This document shows positions 32,123-43,137 of a stretch of DNA of 64,000 nt, in pieces (position 1 is the first letter of the stretch; each line of letters begins with the position of its first letter). The stretch is from DASRJW01 sp964567755 (GTDB lineage: Bacteria; Krumholzibacteriota; Krumholzibacteriia; G020349025), in the NCBI GenBank assembly GCA_964567755.1, contig CAZMNW010000037.1, positions 62,001-126,000 of the forward strand. The letters run 5' to 3'. The notes beneath the pieces were generated by a model. It did no database searches and had not been told where the DNA came from. It saw only the letters and a list, made by a program, of their open reading frames with translations. Both the position numbers and the translations under genes were made by a program.

Positions 32123-32785
32123 ATGGGGGACCGCATTCGGCTGGTGTCCCCGGTTGCGGGCAAGAACACCGTACGGGTGCAGGCGGGTGGATCTCGTTTC
32201 GAGATCGCCCGCGCTGCCGCGGTGGATCTGGGTCTGGAACCAGGCACCGAGCTCAGCGAACCATTGCGGGCGGCGCTCGTCGCCGCCGCCGCGCGACGTG
32301 AAGTGGCAGCACGCGTGCTGCGATGGTTGCGCGGTCGCCCGCGCACCGAGTTCGAGGTCGAGCGCTACCTCGATGCTCGTGGCGTTGCGGCACCCGTGGC
32401 CGCGGCAATTCTCGTCGAGTTGCGCCAACAAGGCTGCATCGACGACGAGCGCTACGCGCGTTGGTTCGTGAACGCGCGCAGGGCGCGTCGGCCGGCAGCC
32501 GTCACCGTGCTGCGGCACGAGCTCTTGGCCTGCGGCGTGGCGCCGCATGTGGCGGATGCAGCTCTGGCACCGTTGCAGACGGCCGGCGAGAAACAGCTGG
32601 CGCTGGGCGCGGCGCGCAAGCGGCTGCGGGCACTGGGCATCTTGCCGCCGGCGCAAGCGGCAATGCTCCTGGCTCGCTTTCTCGGCGCGCGTGGGTTCGG
32701 CGAAGAGACGGTGCGCGAAGTGTGCCGCGATCTCGTGGGCCGGGAGCCGGGAGAGTCGGACACCGGTCCCGGGCCATTCGAATAG
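32123..32785 (+). CDS. recX: regulatory protein RecX
   Basis: A 220-residue three-helix-repeat protein of the RecX type (RVLRWLRGRPRTEFEVERYL, LRQQGCIDDERYARWFVNAR, ALGILPPAQAAMLLARFLGARGF). RecX inhibits RecA filaments. It immediately follows recA, the usual place. The first 55 residues are an additional small domain, as in many long RecX proteins. Confidence 0.9.
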   Translation: MGDRIRLVSPVAGKNTVRVQAGGSRFEIARAAAVDLGLEPGTELSEPLRAALVAAAARREVAARVLRWLRGRPRTEFEVERYLDARGVAAPVAAAILVELRQQGCIDDERYARWFVNARRARRPAAVTVLRHELLACGVAPHVADAALAPLQTAGEKQLALGAARKRLRALGILPPAQAAMLLARFLGARGFGEETVREVCRDLVGREPGESDTGPGPFE

Positions 32786-32803
32786 CTATTGCGGAGCGTC
32801 GCT

Positions 32804-35503
32804 TTGCCACGCACGTCGCACCAGATTCGCCAGTCCTATCTGCAGTTCTTCGCTGCGCGCGGGCACGCGCTCTGCCCTGGAGCGCCGCTCGTGCCCGAGG
32901 ATCCGTCGCTGCTGTTCACCGTCGCCGGCATGGTGCAGTTCAAGCCGCTGTACGCCACGCCCCCCGAGAAGCTTCCGTACAAGCGCGCGGCCAGCGTGCA
33001 GAAATGCCTGCGCGCCAACGATCTGGAAAGCGTCGGCCGGACGCTCCGCCACCATACCTTCTTCGAGATGCTGGGCAATTTCAGCTTCGGTGACTACTTC
33101 AAGGCCGAAGCCATCGAATGGGCGTGGGAGTTCACCACGCGGGAGCTCGCGCTCGACAAGGACCGACTCTGGATCTCGGTGTACGAAGAGGACGACGAGG
33201 CGGCGGACTTGTGGCGGCGCATCGGCGGCCTGACGCCCGCGCGCATCGTGCGCCTCGGCAAGGCGGACAACTTCTGGGGCCCGGCCGGCAATACCGGCGC
33301 CTGCGGCCCGAGCTCGGAGCTCTACTACGACACGGGCCCCGGCCACGGTTGCGGTAAGGCCGATTGCGCTGTCGGCTGCAGCTGCGATCGCTACATCGAA
33401 TTCTGGAACCTGGTCTTCCCGCAGTTCGACCAGCAAGCCGATGGCAGTCGCCCGCCGCTCTTGCATCCCGGCATCGATACCGGCATGGGGCTCGAGCGCA
33501 CGACCTTCATCGCCCAGGGCGTCGCCGACAACTTCCATTCGGATCTGTTTCGACCACTGATCGCGCGCATCGAGGATCTGACCGGGGTCGGCTACACGCA
33601 GGACGCAGCCACCCGCCTGGCGATGAACGCGATCGCCGATCACGTGCGCGCCTTGGTCTTCGCGCTCGCCGAGAACATCTATCCGTCCAACGAGGGGCGC
33701 GGCTACGTGTTGCGGCGCATTCTGCGGCGGGCATGCGGCAAGCTGCGGCGCTTGGGTCGCGCCGAACCTTGTCTCTACAAGCTGGTCGACAGCGTCGTGG
33801 ACGCGATGGCCGAACCGTATCCGGAGATCGCACAAGTCTCGTCGCGTGTGGCGGCGCTGATCGAGGCCGAAGAACAACGCTTCCTCGGCACGCTGGAATC
33901 CGGGATGTCGCGCTTCGACACCGCGCTTGCGGCCGCGCGCGGCACGGGCAACGTCATTCCCGGGCGCGAGGTCTTCACACTCTACGATACGTACGGTTTC
34001 CCGCCCGAGCTCACGGCCGAGATGGCGCAGGAACAAGGGGTGGCGATCGACCGCGACGGTTTTCAGAGCGCCATGAATGAGCAGCGCCAACGCGCGCGCG
34101 AACGGGCTGCATTCCGGCCGCGCAGCGCTCCCGGGGTGTTGCCGGAGGTCGTCCTCGCCACTCCCGGCACGACGCGCTTCGTCGGCTACGAACGCATGCG
34201 CGACGAATCGCCACTGCAGCTCTTGCGTTGGCGGCGGGGTGAACGCCAGGAGCCGGATGCCCAGAAGGGCATGCCGCTCGCGGGCGAGGCCTTCGATCTG
34301 GTGCTCGAGAGCACGCCATTCTACGCCACCTCTGGCGGCCAAGTGGCCGACGCCGGGGTCTTGAGCAGCGCCGACTGCATCTGGCGCGTGACCGATGTGC
34401 GACGCGAGGGCGGTGCCATCGTGCACACCACGGTGTTGGTGCAGCATCCGTCGGAGATCCAGAGCTGGGAAGAATTGGCCGCATGGGTGCAGGCGCACGA
34501 GGATCTGCGCGTGCTCGGGACGGTCGAAGAGGATCTGAGAAGCGACACGGCGCGCAACCATACCGCGACGCACATTCTCCACGCGGCGCTCAAGAAGTTG
34601 CTGGGTGCGCACGTGCAACAGGCGGGGTCGTTGGTGGCACCGGATCGCCTGCGTTTCGATTTCAATCACTATGCGGCGCTCATGCCCGAGGAGCTGCAAC
34701 AGCTCGAAGCGGCGATCAACGGGGTGGTTTTGCGCAACATCGTCGTTGGCACCGAGATCAAGGACTACGACCAGGCCGTCGCCGAAGGCGCCGTCGCCAT
34801 GTTCGGCGAAAAATACGAATCGCGCGTGCGCGTCGTGCAAGTCGGGGATTACTCGCAGGAACTCTGCGGTGGTACCCACGTGCAGCGCAGCGGCGACATC
34901 GGGCTCTTCGTCATCACCGCGGAGGGGAGCATCGCCTCCGGTGTGCGCCGGCTCGAGGCGCGCACCGGGCGCGGCGCTCTGCGTTGGTTCTCCGATCTGC
35001 GCGCGCGCCAGGCCCACACCGCCCGCGCACTCGGGCTCGGATCCGGACAAGACCCGGTGCGCCGCGCCGAGGAATTGCTCGACGAGAATCGCACGCTGCG
35101 GCGCGAGCTCGAACAAGCGCATGCGGCGCTTGCGGGCAACCAGTCGGGAGCGCTTCTCGACCACGCGGTGGACGTGAACGGTGCGCGCGTGGTCTCGGCG
35201 CGCGTCGACGTGCAGAGCCTCGACTCGCTGCGCGAGCTCGCCAACGCCATGCGGCGGGAGCTGGGCAGCGGCGCCGCGGTGTTGTCCGCCGAGGTCGATG
35301 GCAAGATCGTCTTCCTCGCTGCCGTCACCGACGACCTGGTGCAACGTGGGGTCAATGCCGGCGACCTGGTGAATCGGGTGGCGCGGATCACCGGCGGTGG
35401 CGGCGGCGGCAAACCGCACCTGGCGCAGGCAGGAGGCCGCGACGCGAGTCGCTGGCAGGAAGCGCTCGATCAGGTGGTGCCATTCGTCCGTTCCATGTTG
35501 TGA
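32804..35503 (+). CDS. alaS: alanyl-tRNA synthetase
   Basis: An 899-residue AlaRS. Class II motifs 1-3 lie in the N-terminal 250 residues (SVQKCLRANDLE, FFEMLGNFSFGDYFK, GMGLERT), then the tRNA-recognition region, the editing domain with HTATH and CGGTHVQRSGDIG as zinc ligands, and a C-Ala domain ending GGGGGGKPHLAQAGG. TTG 32804 is chosen since GGAG lies 7 bases upstream; TTG 32789 is possible. It charges the tRNA-Ala found at 22964. Confidence 0.95.
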   Translation: MPRTSHQIRQSYLQFFAARGHALCPGAPLVPEDPSLLFTVAGMVQFKPLYATPPEKLPYKRAASVQKCLRANDLESVGRTLRHHTFFEMLGNFSFGDYFKAEAIEWAWEFTTRELALDKDRLWISVYEEDDEAADLWRRIGGLTPARIVRLGKADNFWGPAGNTGACGPSSELYYDTGPGHGCGKADCAVGCSCDRYIEFWNLVFPQFDQQADGSRPPLLHPGIDTGMGLERTTFIAQGVADNFHSDLFRPLIARIEDLTGVGYTQDAATRLAMNAIADHVRALVFALAENIYPSNEGRGYVLRRILRRACGKLRRLGRAEPCLYKLVDSVVDAMAEPYPEIAQVSSRVAALIEAEEQRFLGTLESGMSRFDTALAAARGTGNVIPGREVFTLYDTYGFPPELTAEMAQEQGVAIDRDGFQSAMNEQRQRARERAAFRPRSAPGVLPEVVLATPGTTRFVGYERMRDESPLQLLRWRRGERQEPDAQKGMPLAGEAFDLVLESTPFYATSGGQVADAGVLSSADCIWRVTDVRREGGAIVHTTVLVQHPSEIQSWEELAAWVQAHEDLRVLGTVEEDLRSDTARNHTATHILHAALKKLLGAHVQQAGSLVAPDRLRFDFNHYAALMPEELQQLEAAINGVVLRNIVVGTEIKDYDQAVAEGAVAMFGEKYESRVRVVQVGDYSQELCGGTHVQRSGDIGLFVITAEGSIASGVRRLEARTGRGALRWFSDLRARQAHTARALGLGSGQDPVRRAEELLDENRTLRRELEQAHAALAGNQSGALLDHAVDVNGARVVSARVDVQSLDSLRELANAMRRELGSGAAVLSAEVDGKIVFLAAVTDDLVQRGVNAGDLVNRVARITGGGGGGKPHLAQAGGRDASRWQEALDQVVPFVRSML

Positions 35504-35544
35504 TCGGCGCGCGTTCGAGGTTTGCAGGCAGATGGGGAGGCAGG

Positions 35545-37070
35545 ATGGGTAAATCGGGGGGGAGATCACGCGTCCGTCGACGGGCAGCGACCCTGCGGCG
35601 GGTTTGCGCGTGTGCCGGGTTCTTCGCTTTCGGCGCGACCACCGCTTTGGCGCAGACGCGCGCCGTTCCCGAAGCACCGCAGGCAGAAACGGTGCCCGGA
35701 GGACGCAGCTTGCCGGCGCCCACCAACGAGTTGCAACAGCGCCCGTCGCGCTACTTCAGCGCCGAAGCGCTCGAAGTTGCCATCGATCCAACGCAGTACG
35801 TGCTGGGGCCGCACGATGTGCTCGCTTTCATGCTCCTCCTCGGCGAGATGCGGTTCGAACGCTTGCCGGTGTTGCCGGAAGGCGTGGTTCTGGTGCCTGG
35901 AATCGGCGCCATCCCTGCCGCCGGCCGGACGCTGCAGGAGTTCCGCGTCGCTTTGGAGAAGGCGCTGGCGCAACGCTATCGCAACTTCGAGGTGCATTGT
36001 TATTTGGCTGAAGCCAGACAATTCCGCGTGCACGTGATGGGAGAGGTGCGGGAACCCGGAACGCTGGTGGCGCGATCGTACGAGCGTGTTGCCGAAGTGA
36101 TCGAGCGTGCCGGCGGCTTCACCCCCAATGCGTCGCGTCGCGCCATCGAGCTGCGCGGCAAAGGCGGCACCCCCGCGGTGCGTGTGGACCTGGACGCCTA
36201 CTACTGGCGCGGCGAATTGGCGGCGAATCCGTTGCTGGCGCCGGGTCACATCGTCTTCGTGCCGGCGCGGCAGCGGCGCGTCGACGTGGTCGGTGCCGTG
36301 GCCGCGCCGGGAACCTACGAGCAACTCCCGGGGGAGAACGTGCGAGCGCTCATCGATCTCGCCGGCGGCCCGACGCCACAGGCGAATCTGTCGCAGGTGA
36401 GCGTGGATCGCATCGACGCCGAGGGTCGGGTGCAGGTCGCCGTGGTTGACTTGACCGCATCCGCATCCGCGCCAGTGATCGAGGACATGGTGCGGGTTGC
36501 GGTGCAATCGTCGCTCATCGGCCAGCGGCGGGTTTTCATCGTCCTGCCGGACGGACGACGTGAAACCCTGTATCTCGCCGACACCGAAACGCTGCGGAGC
36601 CTGGTCGGGCGCGTGACCTTGCTCGATCCGATCGTGGCACTTGCCGAGGCGCGTTTGGTGACCCACGACTCGACCGGAGCCGCGAGCGAAACCGCCGTGG
36701 ATGTGGCGCGGGTGTTGCGCGGCGAGCAGGATGCCACGCTTCGCGATGGCGATGCGTTCTCGATTCCGGCGGTGCGCGATTATGTCTACGTGACCGGGAT
36801 GGTGGCGCGGCCCGGCCGTTTCGCTTACCGTGCCGATTGGTCCGTGGGCGATTATCTGGGCGAAGCGGGAGGCTCAACTCCGGGCGGCAACCGCGACCGT
36901 GTGTCGATTTTCGATCGCGTCGGAGACTCGCGCAGCGCCGATCGCCGCAGTAGTGTCGAACGCGGCGAGACGGTGCACGTCAATCGCAGCACCACGAGCA
37001 AGCTCGTCAACGCGCTCGGCATCGTCACCAGCGTCACGGCGCTGGTCATCTCGGTGGTGGCGCTGACGCA

Positions 37071-37074
<4 letters not shown>
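35545..37074 (+). CDS. SLBB-domain polysaccharide export protein
   Basis: A 509-residue exported protein. Signal peptide ends near ALAQ; then the poly_export domain (YVLGPHDVLAF, LPEGVVLVPGIGAIPAAGRTLQE) and at least three SLBB units (VHVMGEVREPGTLVA, VDVVGAVAAPGTYEQ, VYVTGMVARPGRFAY). It ends in a membrane helix (ALGIVTSVTALVISVVAL). It resembles Wza-type export proteins, without a clear lipobox, and with an added C-terminal helix as in some GumB/OtnA relatives. Starts 10 bases after GGGGAGG and precedes the sugar-nucleotide genes, so it belongs to the exopolysaccharide locus. Confidence 0.88.
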
Positions 37075-38171
<1,097 letters not shown>

Positions 38172-38180
38172 GGAGCGCGC

Positions 38181-39110
38181 ATGCCCGATGACGGCAAGGA
38201 AGCGTGCTCGGCGGCGAAGCGGCTGCGCGTCGCCATCACCGGTGCCGGTGGCATGCTCGGTCGTGCCGTCGTGGAGGAGTTCCGTGGCGCCCACGAGGTG
38301 CTGCCCCTCGCGCGCGCCGACTGCGATCTCGCCGACGCCGAAAGCACGCGCACGGTGCTGGCTGCGTTCGCGCCGCAGCACATTCTCCACTGTGCGGCTT
38401 GGACGGATGTGGATGGTTGTGAAGGCGATCCAGAACGTGCACGGGTCGAGAACACGATCGCGACCCGCAATGTCGCCGATGCTGCGCGCGGCTGCGGCGC
38501 GACGCTATGCGCCGTGAGCACGGACTACGTCTTCGATGGTGCCCTCGACCGGCCGTATCGCGAGGACGATGCACCCCGGCCGCTCAACGTCTATGGCTGC
38601 ACGAAGCGCGCCGGCGAGGAACAGGTGCTGCGCCTGGGGCCCGCGGGTCTGGTCGTGCGCACGAGCTGGCTCTTCGGGCCCGGCGGGCGCAATTTCGTCC
38701 GCACGATGGGAGGGTTGCTGCGGATGCGCGACGAGGTGCGGGTGGTGGACGATCAGATCGGCTCGCCAACGTACACGCAGGACCTGGCGCGCGCGCTCGG
38801 GATCCTCGTCGCATCGGATCATTCCGGTATCTTGCATGTGACCAATTCCGGCACGTGTTCTTGGTACGCGTTCGCGTCCGCCATCGAAGCCGAGCTCGAC
38901 ACCGGGTGCCGGCTGCTGCCGTGTCGCAGCGACGAGTTCCCACGCCCGGCGCGGCGTCCGCGCAACTCGGTGTTGGACAACGGCCGCTACCATGCGAGCG
39001 GGGCGATGCCGTTGCGCCCCTGGCGCGAAGCGCTGCACGCTTACCTCGAATCGAACCGAGCCGAGCTGGGTGTCGGCGGGGAATCGGGGACGGAGAGGCG
39101 CGGCTCATGA
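38181..39110 (+). CDS. rmlD: dTDP-4-dehydrorhamnose reductase
   Basis: A 309-residue extended SDR: AITGAGGMLGRAVVEE (NADPH site), ILHCAAWTDVDGCE, STDYVFDG, and YGCTKRAGE (YxxxK), ending with the RPARRPRNSVLDN region of RmlD. Reduces dTDP-4-dehydro-rhamnose, the last step of dTDP-L-rhamnose synthesis. AAGGAG lies upstream of the ATG. Overlaps the next gene by ATGA. Confidence 0.93.
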   Translation: MPDDGKEACSAAKRLRVAITGAGGMLGRAVVEEFRGAHEVLPLARADCDLADAESTRTVLAAFAPQHILHCAAWTDVDGCEGDPERARVENTIATRNVADAARGCGATLCAVSTDYVFDGALDRPYREDDAPRPLNVYGCTKRAGEEQVLRLGPAGLVVRTSWLFGPGGRNFVRTMGGLLRMRDEVRVVDDQIGSPTYTQDLARALGILVASDHSGILHVTNSGTCSWYAFASAIEAELDTGCRLLPCRSDEFPRPARRPRNSVLDNGRYHASGAMPLRPWREALHAYLESNRAELGVGGESGTERRGS

Positions 39111-40693
39111 GCGAAAAGATGAAGAAGACTGGCGTCGAAGAGACGAGAACTGCCCGCGCCGACGCGCGGGACGAGCGGTGTGTGACCGCACCGTTCGATG
39201 CCCATCCGTCCGTCCGGCCCGACTCGCAGTCGTCGGCCGCGCCGGATCGGCCATCCTTGGCCACGGCAACATCACGGGGCGGCTCCGTGCCGACGCGCTT
39301 GCGTTTGCGCAACACGACTCTCGTCCTCCCCAGTATCTTGCTCGCACTCGACCTGCTCGTGCTCGAGAGTGCTTTCCTGTGCGTCTACTGGGCGCGGTTT
39401 CTCGCCGGTTGGTTTCCGGTGCCCAAGGGGATTCCGGATCTCGCCATCTACTTGCTGGGGTCGCTCGGCATGCTCGCGGTCTTTCTCGTCATCTTCTACG
39501 TGCATGGCATGTACGATCTGCGCCGGCGCCCGTCTTTCACCGACGACATCACCGGGCTCGCGCGCAGCGTGCTGGTGGCGACGCTGTTGCTCGCCGCCGG
39601 CGGCTTCTTCTACCGTGGCTACTCGTTCTCCCGCTCGTTCGTCGTGGGATTCATGGCGACGAGCTACGTGGCGCTGTTGTCGGGGCGGCTGTTCGCGCGC
39701 TATCTCCACCTGTTGGCGCGCACACACGGCGTCGGCCTGGAGCGCGTCGCCGTTCTCGGACGCACCGCCATGCAGTCGCGTCTGCTGCGGGCGCTCCGCG
39801 GGCAGCCTGGGCTCGGCATGGACGTCGTCGGCGAGATCCTGCTCGCGGACGACGAACCGGGGCCGCTGCCGGCCCTCGGGCGCGTGGCGCAGATTTCTCA
39901 CCTCGTCGAGCGCCACCGTCTCGACGGCGTCCTGGTGGCGCTGCCGTTGCGCGAGTTCGAGCGTCTCCACCCCGTGCTCGAATCGCTGGCGGATTCACAA
40001 GTGCGCGTGACCTTCGTTCCCGACCTGCAGGACTTGCGCACGACGAATTTGCGCTTGCAGAACGTCGCGGGCTTGCCGTTCCTGGAGATGCGGCAGGTGG
40101 CGCTCACCGGCATCCATCGTGTGTTCAAACGCACGTTCGATCTGGTGCTTTCCGGGACGCTCGCCGTGGTCGGTGCACCGCTCATGCTCTGCATCGCGGC
40201 GGCGGTGCGAACGTCGTCGCCTGGACCGGTGATGTTTCGCCAGCAGCGTGTCGGTCGCGATGGCCGCATCTTCGCCATGCTCAAGTTCCGCACCATGCGC
40301 GCCGATGCGGAGCGCCACACCGGACCCGTCTTCACGCGTGCCGGCGACCCGCGCCGGACCCGCATCGGCCGCTGGCTGCGGAGCACCAGCCTGGACGAGC
40401 TGCCGCAGCTTTATAATGTGCTGCGTGGCGACATGAGTCTCGTCGGGCCACGGCCCGAGCGGCCGGTGTTCGTCGAAGAGTTTCGCAGTGCGATCCCGCG
40501 TTACTTCGAGCGCCACAAGGTGCGCTCCGGGATCACAGGCTGGGCGCAGGTCAACGGTTTGCGCGGCGACACACCGCTCGAGGAGCGCACGCTCTACGAT
40601 ATCTACTACGTCGAGAACTGGTCGCTGGCGCTCGACGTCAAGATTCTGGGGCTGACGCTGAAGTCAGTGCTGTCGCGCCGCAACGCCTACTAG
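39107..40693 (+). CDS. polyprenyl-phosphate sugar phosphotransferase (WcaJ-like)
   Basis: A 528-residue membrane protein. A Ser/Thr/Arg-rich cytosolic N-terminus of about 65 residues, four or five membrane helices, a Rossmann-like CoA-binding-type domain (LERVAVLGRTAMQSRL), then a C-terminal catalytic bacterial sugar transferase domain (KRTFDLVLSGTLAVVGAP, MFRQQRVGRDGRIFAMLKFRTM, LRSTSLDELPQLYNVL, SLVGPRPERPVF, SGITGWAQVNGLRG). It adds the first sugar phosphate to undecaprenyl phosphate in exopolysaccharide assembly. ATG 39107 overlaps the rmlD stop. Confidence 0.93.
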   Translation: MSEKMKKTGVEETRTARADARDERCVTAPFDAHPSVRPDSQSSAAPDRPSLATATSRGGSVPTRLRLRNTTLVLPSILLALDLLVLESAFLCVYWARFLAGWFPVPKGIPDLAIYLLGSLGMLAVFLVIFYVHGMYDLRRRPSFTDDITGLARSVLVATLLLAAGGFFYRGYSFSRSFVVGFMATSYVALLSGRLFARYLHLLARTHGVGLERVAVLGRTAMQSRLLRALRGQPGLGMDVVGEILLADDEPGPLPALGRVAQISHLVERHRLDGVLVALPLREFERLHPVLESLADSQVRVTFVPDLQDLRTTNLRLQNVAGLPFLEMRQVALTGIHRVFKRTFDLVLSGTLAVVGAPLMLCIAAAVRTSSPGPVMFRQQRVGRDGRIFAMLKFRTMRADAERHTGPVFTRAGDPRRTRIGRWLRSTSLDELPQLYNVLRGDMSLVGPRPERPVFVEEFRSAIPRYFERHKVRSGITGWAQVNGLRGDTPLEERTLYDIYYVENWSLALDVKILGLTLKSVLSRRNAY

Positions 40694-40756
40694 GCGCCGG
40701 ATCGTCGCGATGCGCACCTCGCGCCGCGGAGTCGGATTCGGCAGAAAGAGAGTCGC

Positions 40757-41737
40757 ATGTCCCAGGCCCCCGAACTGTTGCCCCTGGTCCGCAAGAAGGT
40801 GGGGGATTTCCTCTATCCGTACGGCAGTTTCCCCGACGAAGACTACGAGCAGCTCGAGGGCTACGAGTCCGATTACTTCACGCCGCCCGACGATGAGGCT
40901 ACGGGTGACCGCTACCGCACGGTCGTCGTCGTGAGCGCTGAAAAGCTGATTCCACTCTTCCTCGAGCTGTGCCAGCTCCTGCCGCCAAAGGTGCACGCGG
41001 TCCTGGAACGCGCCTCCGAGGACATCTACACCGAGCGTGACGTGTTCCTGAGCGACACCGAGGTCACGCGCGAGCAATTCATCGAGGTGTTCAAGGCCTA
41101 CGAGTTCACCTTCACCGAGGACGGTATGCTGGGTCTCGGCGCCTTCGGTCACGAGGCGCCGCTCGAGGTGTTCTTGGCCGACCACAAGGAGATCGTGGTG
41201 TTCGCACCCGAGCTCGGGCCTGTGGACGCGATCCTCAAGAAGCACGGCCTCGAGCCGCGCAAGCTCGAGTTCTACTACGAGCGCTCGCACACGCATCTGG
41301 CGCTGACGCAGTACCGCGGCCTGCGCGGCGCGCAGTTCGACTATCTGAGCGTGGCCGACACGCTGCGGCACGTCTTCGGCATGAGCCACCAGCTCGACGA
41401 AGAGCAGAACCTGGACGACGAGGGCCATCCCCTCGGACTCGTGGCGTGGCGCGCCATCGCCACCGTCACCCCGAGTCTCCGCGGCCGTAAGGGGCGCAAG
41501 CGCGAGCGCAGCTTCATGCAGGAGTTCTTCCTCAATGCTGCCAGCCGCCGCGAAGCGCGCGAGCTCCTGGTGACGCGGCTCGAGGGCGACGGCTTCGATC
41601 TCCTCAGCCTGGACGAGCTCTTCCGCATCGACGCGCAGGACCTTTCCCCCGACATCCGCCCGAGCAACGCCAAGCTGCAACGACCCGGCATCTGGTACGT
41701 CGGCGAAAAGACCGAAACCGACGTGCACGGGCATTGA
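40757..41737 (+). CDS. conserved protein of unknown function, acidic
   Basis: A 326-residue soluble-looking acidic protein, no signal peptide or membrane helix. Recurring features: an aromatic acidic stretch (PYGSFPDEDYEQLEGYESDY), LHVFGMSHQL-like helices, and a C-terminal segment YVGEKTETDVHGH. The region HLALTQYRGLRGAQFDYLSV may be a beta-strand core. I do not recognise a family. It follows the WcaJ-like transferase by about 60 bases on the same strand and could serve the same polysaccharide pathway, but that is only position. Confidence 0.8.
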   Translation: MSQAPELLPLVRKKVGDFLYPYGSFPDEDYEQLEGYESDYFTPPDDEATGDRYRTVVVVSAEKLIPLFLELCQLLPPKVHAVLERASEDIYTERDVFLSDTEVTREQFIEVFKAYEFTFTEDGMLGLGAFGHEAPLEVFLADHKEIVVFAPELGPVDAILKKHGLEPRKLEFYYERSHTHLALTQYRGLRGAQFDYLSVADTLRHVFGMSHQLDEEQNLDDEGHPLGLVAWRAIATVTPSLRGRKGRKRERSFMQEFFLNAASRREARELLVTRLEGDGFDLLSLDELFRIDAQDLSPDIRPSNAKLQRPGIWYVGEKTETDVHGH

Positions 41738-41849
41738 GCGCACCCGCGTTCGTCGATGCTGGTCCCCATCCGCGGAAGCCGGCGACGAAACAAGGCACGG
41801 CGGAGTGTGTGAGCTCCACGACCGAGCGTAGCCAGCGAAAGCAGCGAGC

Positions 41850-42934
41850 ATGTCGAGATCACACCTTTTCGGAATCATGCTGCTCTCAATGATCGGGCTA
41901 GGCGCAAGGCTGGCATTTGGACAGGGTGACAGATGTCTCGTAATCCCCACAGCTACGACCACCGATGGGGAGAGCAGCGATGGGGGTAGCCCGTCAGAGG
42001 CCGCGGCCTACTTTGCTCGCGTCGCATCTTTCAAAGGCATGTTTCTCTCCGCGTTTCCGTGGTCCCCGGTGGGCCAACGCCTCGCGTTCCTTGGCGGGGA
42101 CGGCATCTACGTGTTCGATGGCGATCAGCCTGCTTCTCCTCCACGCATGGTTCTGGTCGGTGCTGTATCAAACATCGCCTGGTCCCCGACGGGCGCTGGA
42201 TCGCATGCCGCATTCAGAGCACGGAAGAGAGAGGACGAGGCTTGGCGTCCATCAAGGTGGTGGATGTGACAGCCTCCGAGCCTGTAGCGACTTCGCTCAT
42301 CGAGAAATCGGACGCCGGCAGGATCGTCTGGACCGCGAGCGGTGTGATTTGTTATTGGGAACGTCATACGGGGCTGCGGCGTGATCTGATGGCTCCGAAG
42401 GCGTGGTCTGCGGTCAACACGGGACCCTTCCCAGATCGGCCGCGGATTGTTCCTTACTATGACCAGCAACTCCGGAGAGTTGTCGCGAGTCGACTTGCCT
42501 CGATACCGACAGTCACTCAGAAAGTGCTCACGGCATTTATCTCGCCAACGTGCTACGACGTGTTGCTCTACGCGGTTCGTGCGGACGGGACACAGCTACT
42601 CGTCGATGTCGTTGACTCTGTCACAGGCTCGCGATCTCTTCTGACAGACGTCAACGGCAACACCATCGCAGATCTCGCTCAACTCAGTGGACTTGCGCGT
42701 TTCGTCGGTACGTCATTCGGCAGTTCTGGATACATCCTAGGCCACACAGAGGAAGGCGATGGGCACAAGTCAACCGGGACGCTGTACGTGGTCAGTACGC
42801 AAGGTGACCCGGTGCGCCGCATCCAGAATGCCGCCGCCGGAATCACGCCCAAGATGTCCGCGACCGGAGCGCTGATCGCGTACAAGACAAGTGATACGGG
42901 AGATATCCATGTGGGGACACTCCAGGTTCAGTAG
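41850..42934 (+). pseudogene. TolB-like beta-propeller gene with 1-base frameshift
   Basis: First frame (from ATG 41850): signal peptide MSRSHLFGIMLLSMIGLG, then propeller strands (AFPWSPVGQRLAFLGGDGIYVFD, SNIAWSPTG). At the run of four C at 42184-42187 the reading frame must shift: one more C would give the classic WSPDGRWIACR and continue as LASIKVVDVTASEP to a stop at 42934. Thus one gene of about 361 residues is interrupted. It lies in DNA with more A/T third positions than its neighbours. Single-base loss in a C homopolymer may be a sequencing error, phase variation or decay. Confidence 0.75.
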
Positions 42935-43137
42935 CGACACTCTCGCCATGGCGGCGTCTGTGTGCTCGAGTGCCGAGTTGTCGCAAGCTTTCCAGAGCGT
43001 GGCTTGGTACGGGCTCGACGAAAGAGAGTGGGCTGGGGCAGGCGGCGTCTATTTCTACCGGTCGAAACGGCCGTCTTTCCGACACACGCAGGAAGAAGTG
43101 ACCGCCTCGAAATGAGCCGGTAGCTCGTACGTGGTGT

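Noticed and set aside
30691..32346. 551-codon minus-strand frame over recA
   Set aside because: Antisense shadow of recA and recX; composition is Asp/His/Arg-rich and featureless.
32786..35677. 963-codon open frame on the minus strand
   Set aside because: Antisense of alaS, which has every AlaRS motif. No ribosome binding site or recognisable domains.
42184..42187. Overlapping pair of independent genes at 41850 and 42059
   Set aside because: The two frames together make one continuous propeller protein when one C is added; the first 60 codons of the second frame before the junction are not propeller-like.
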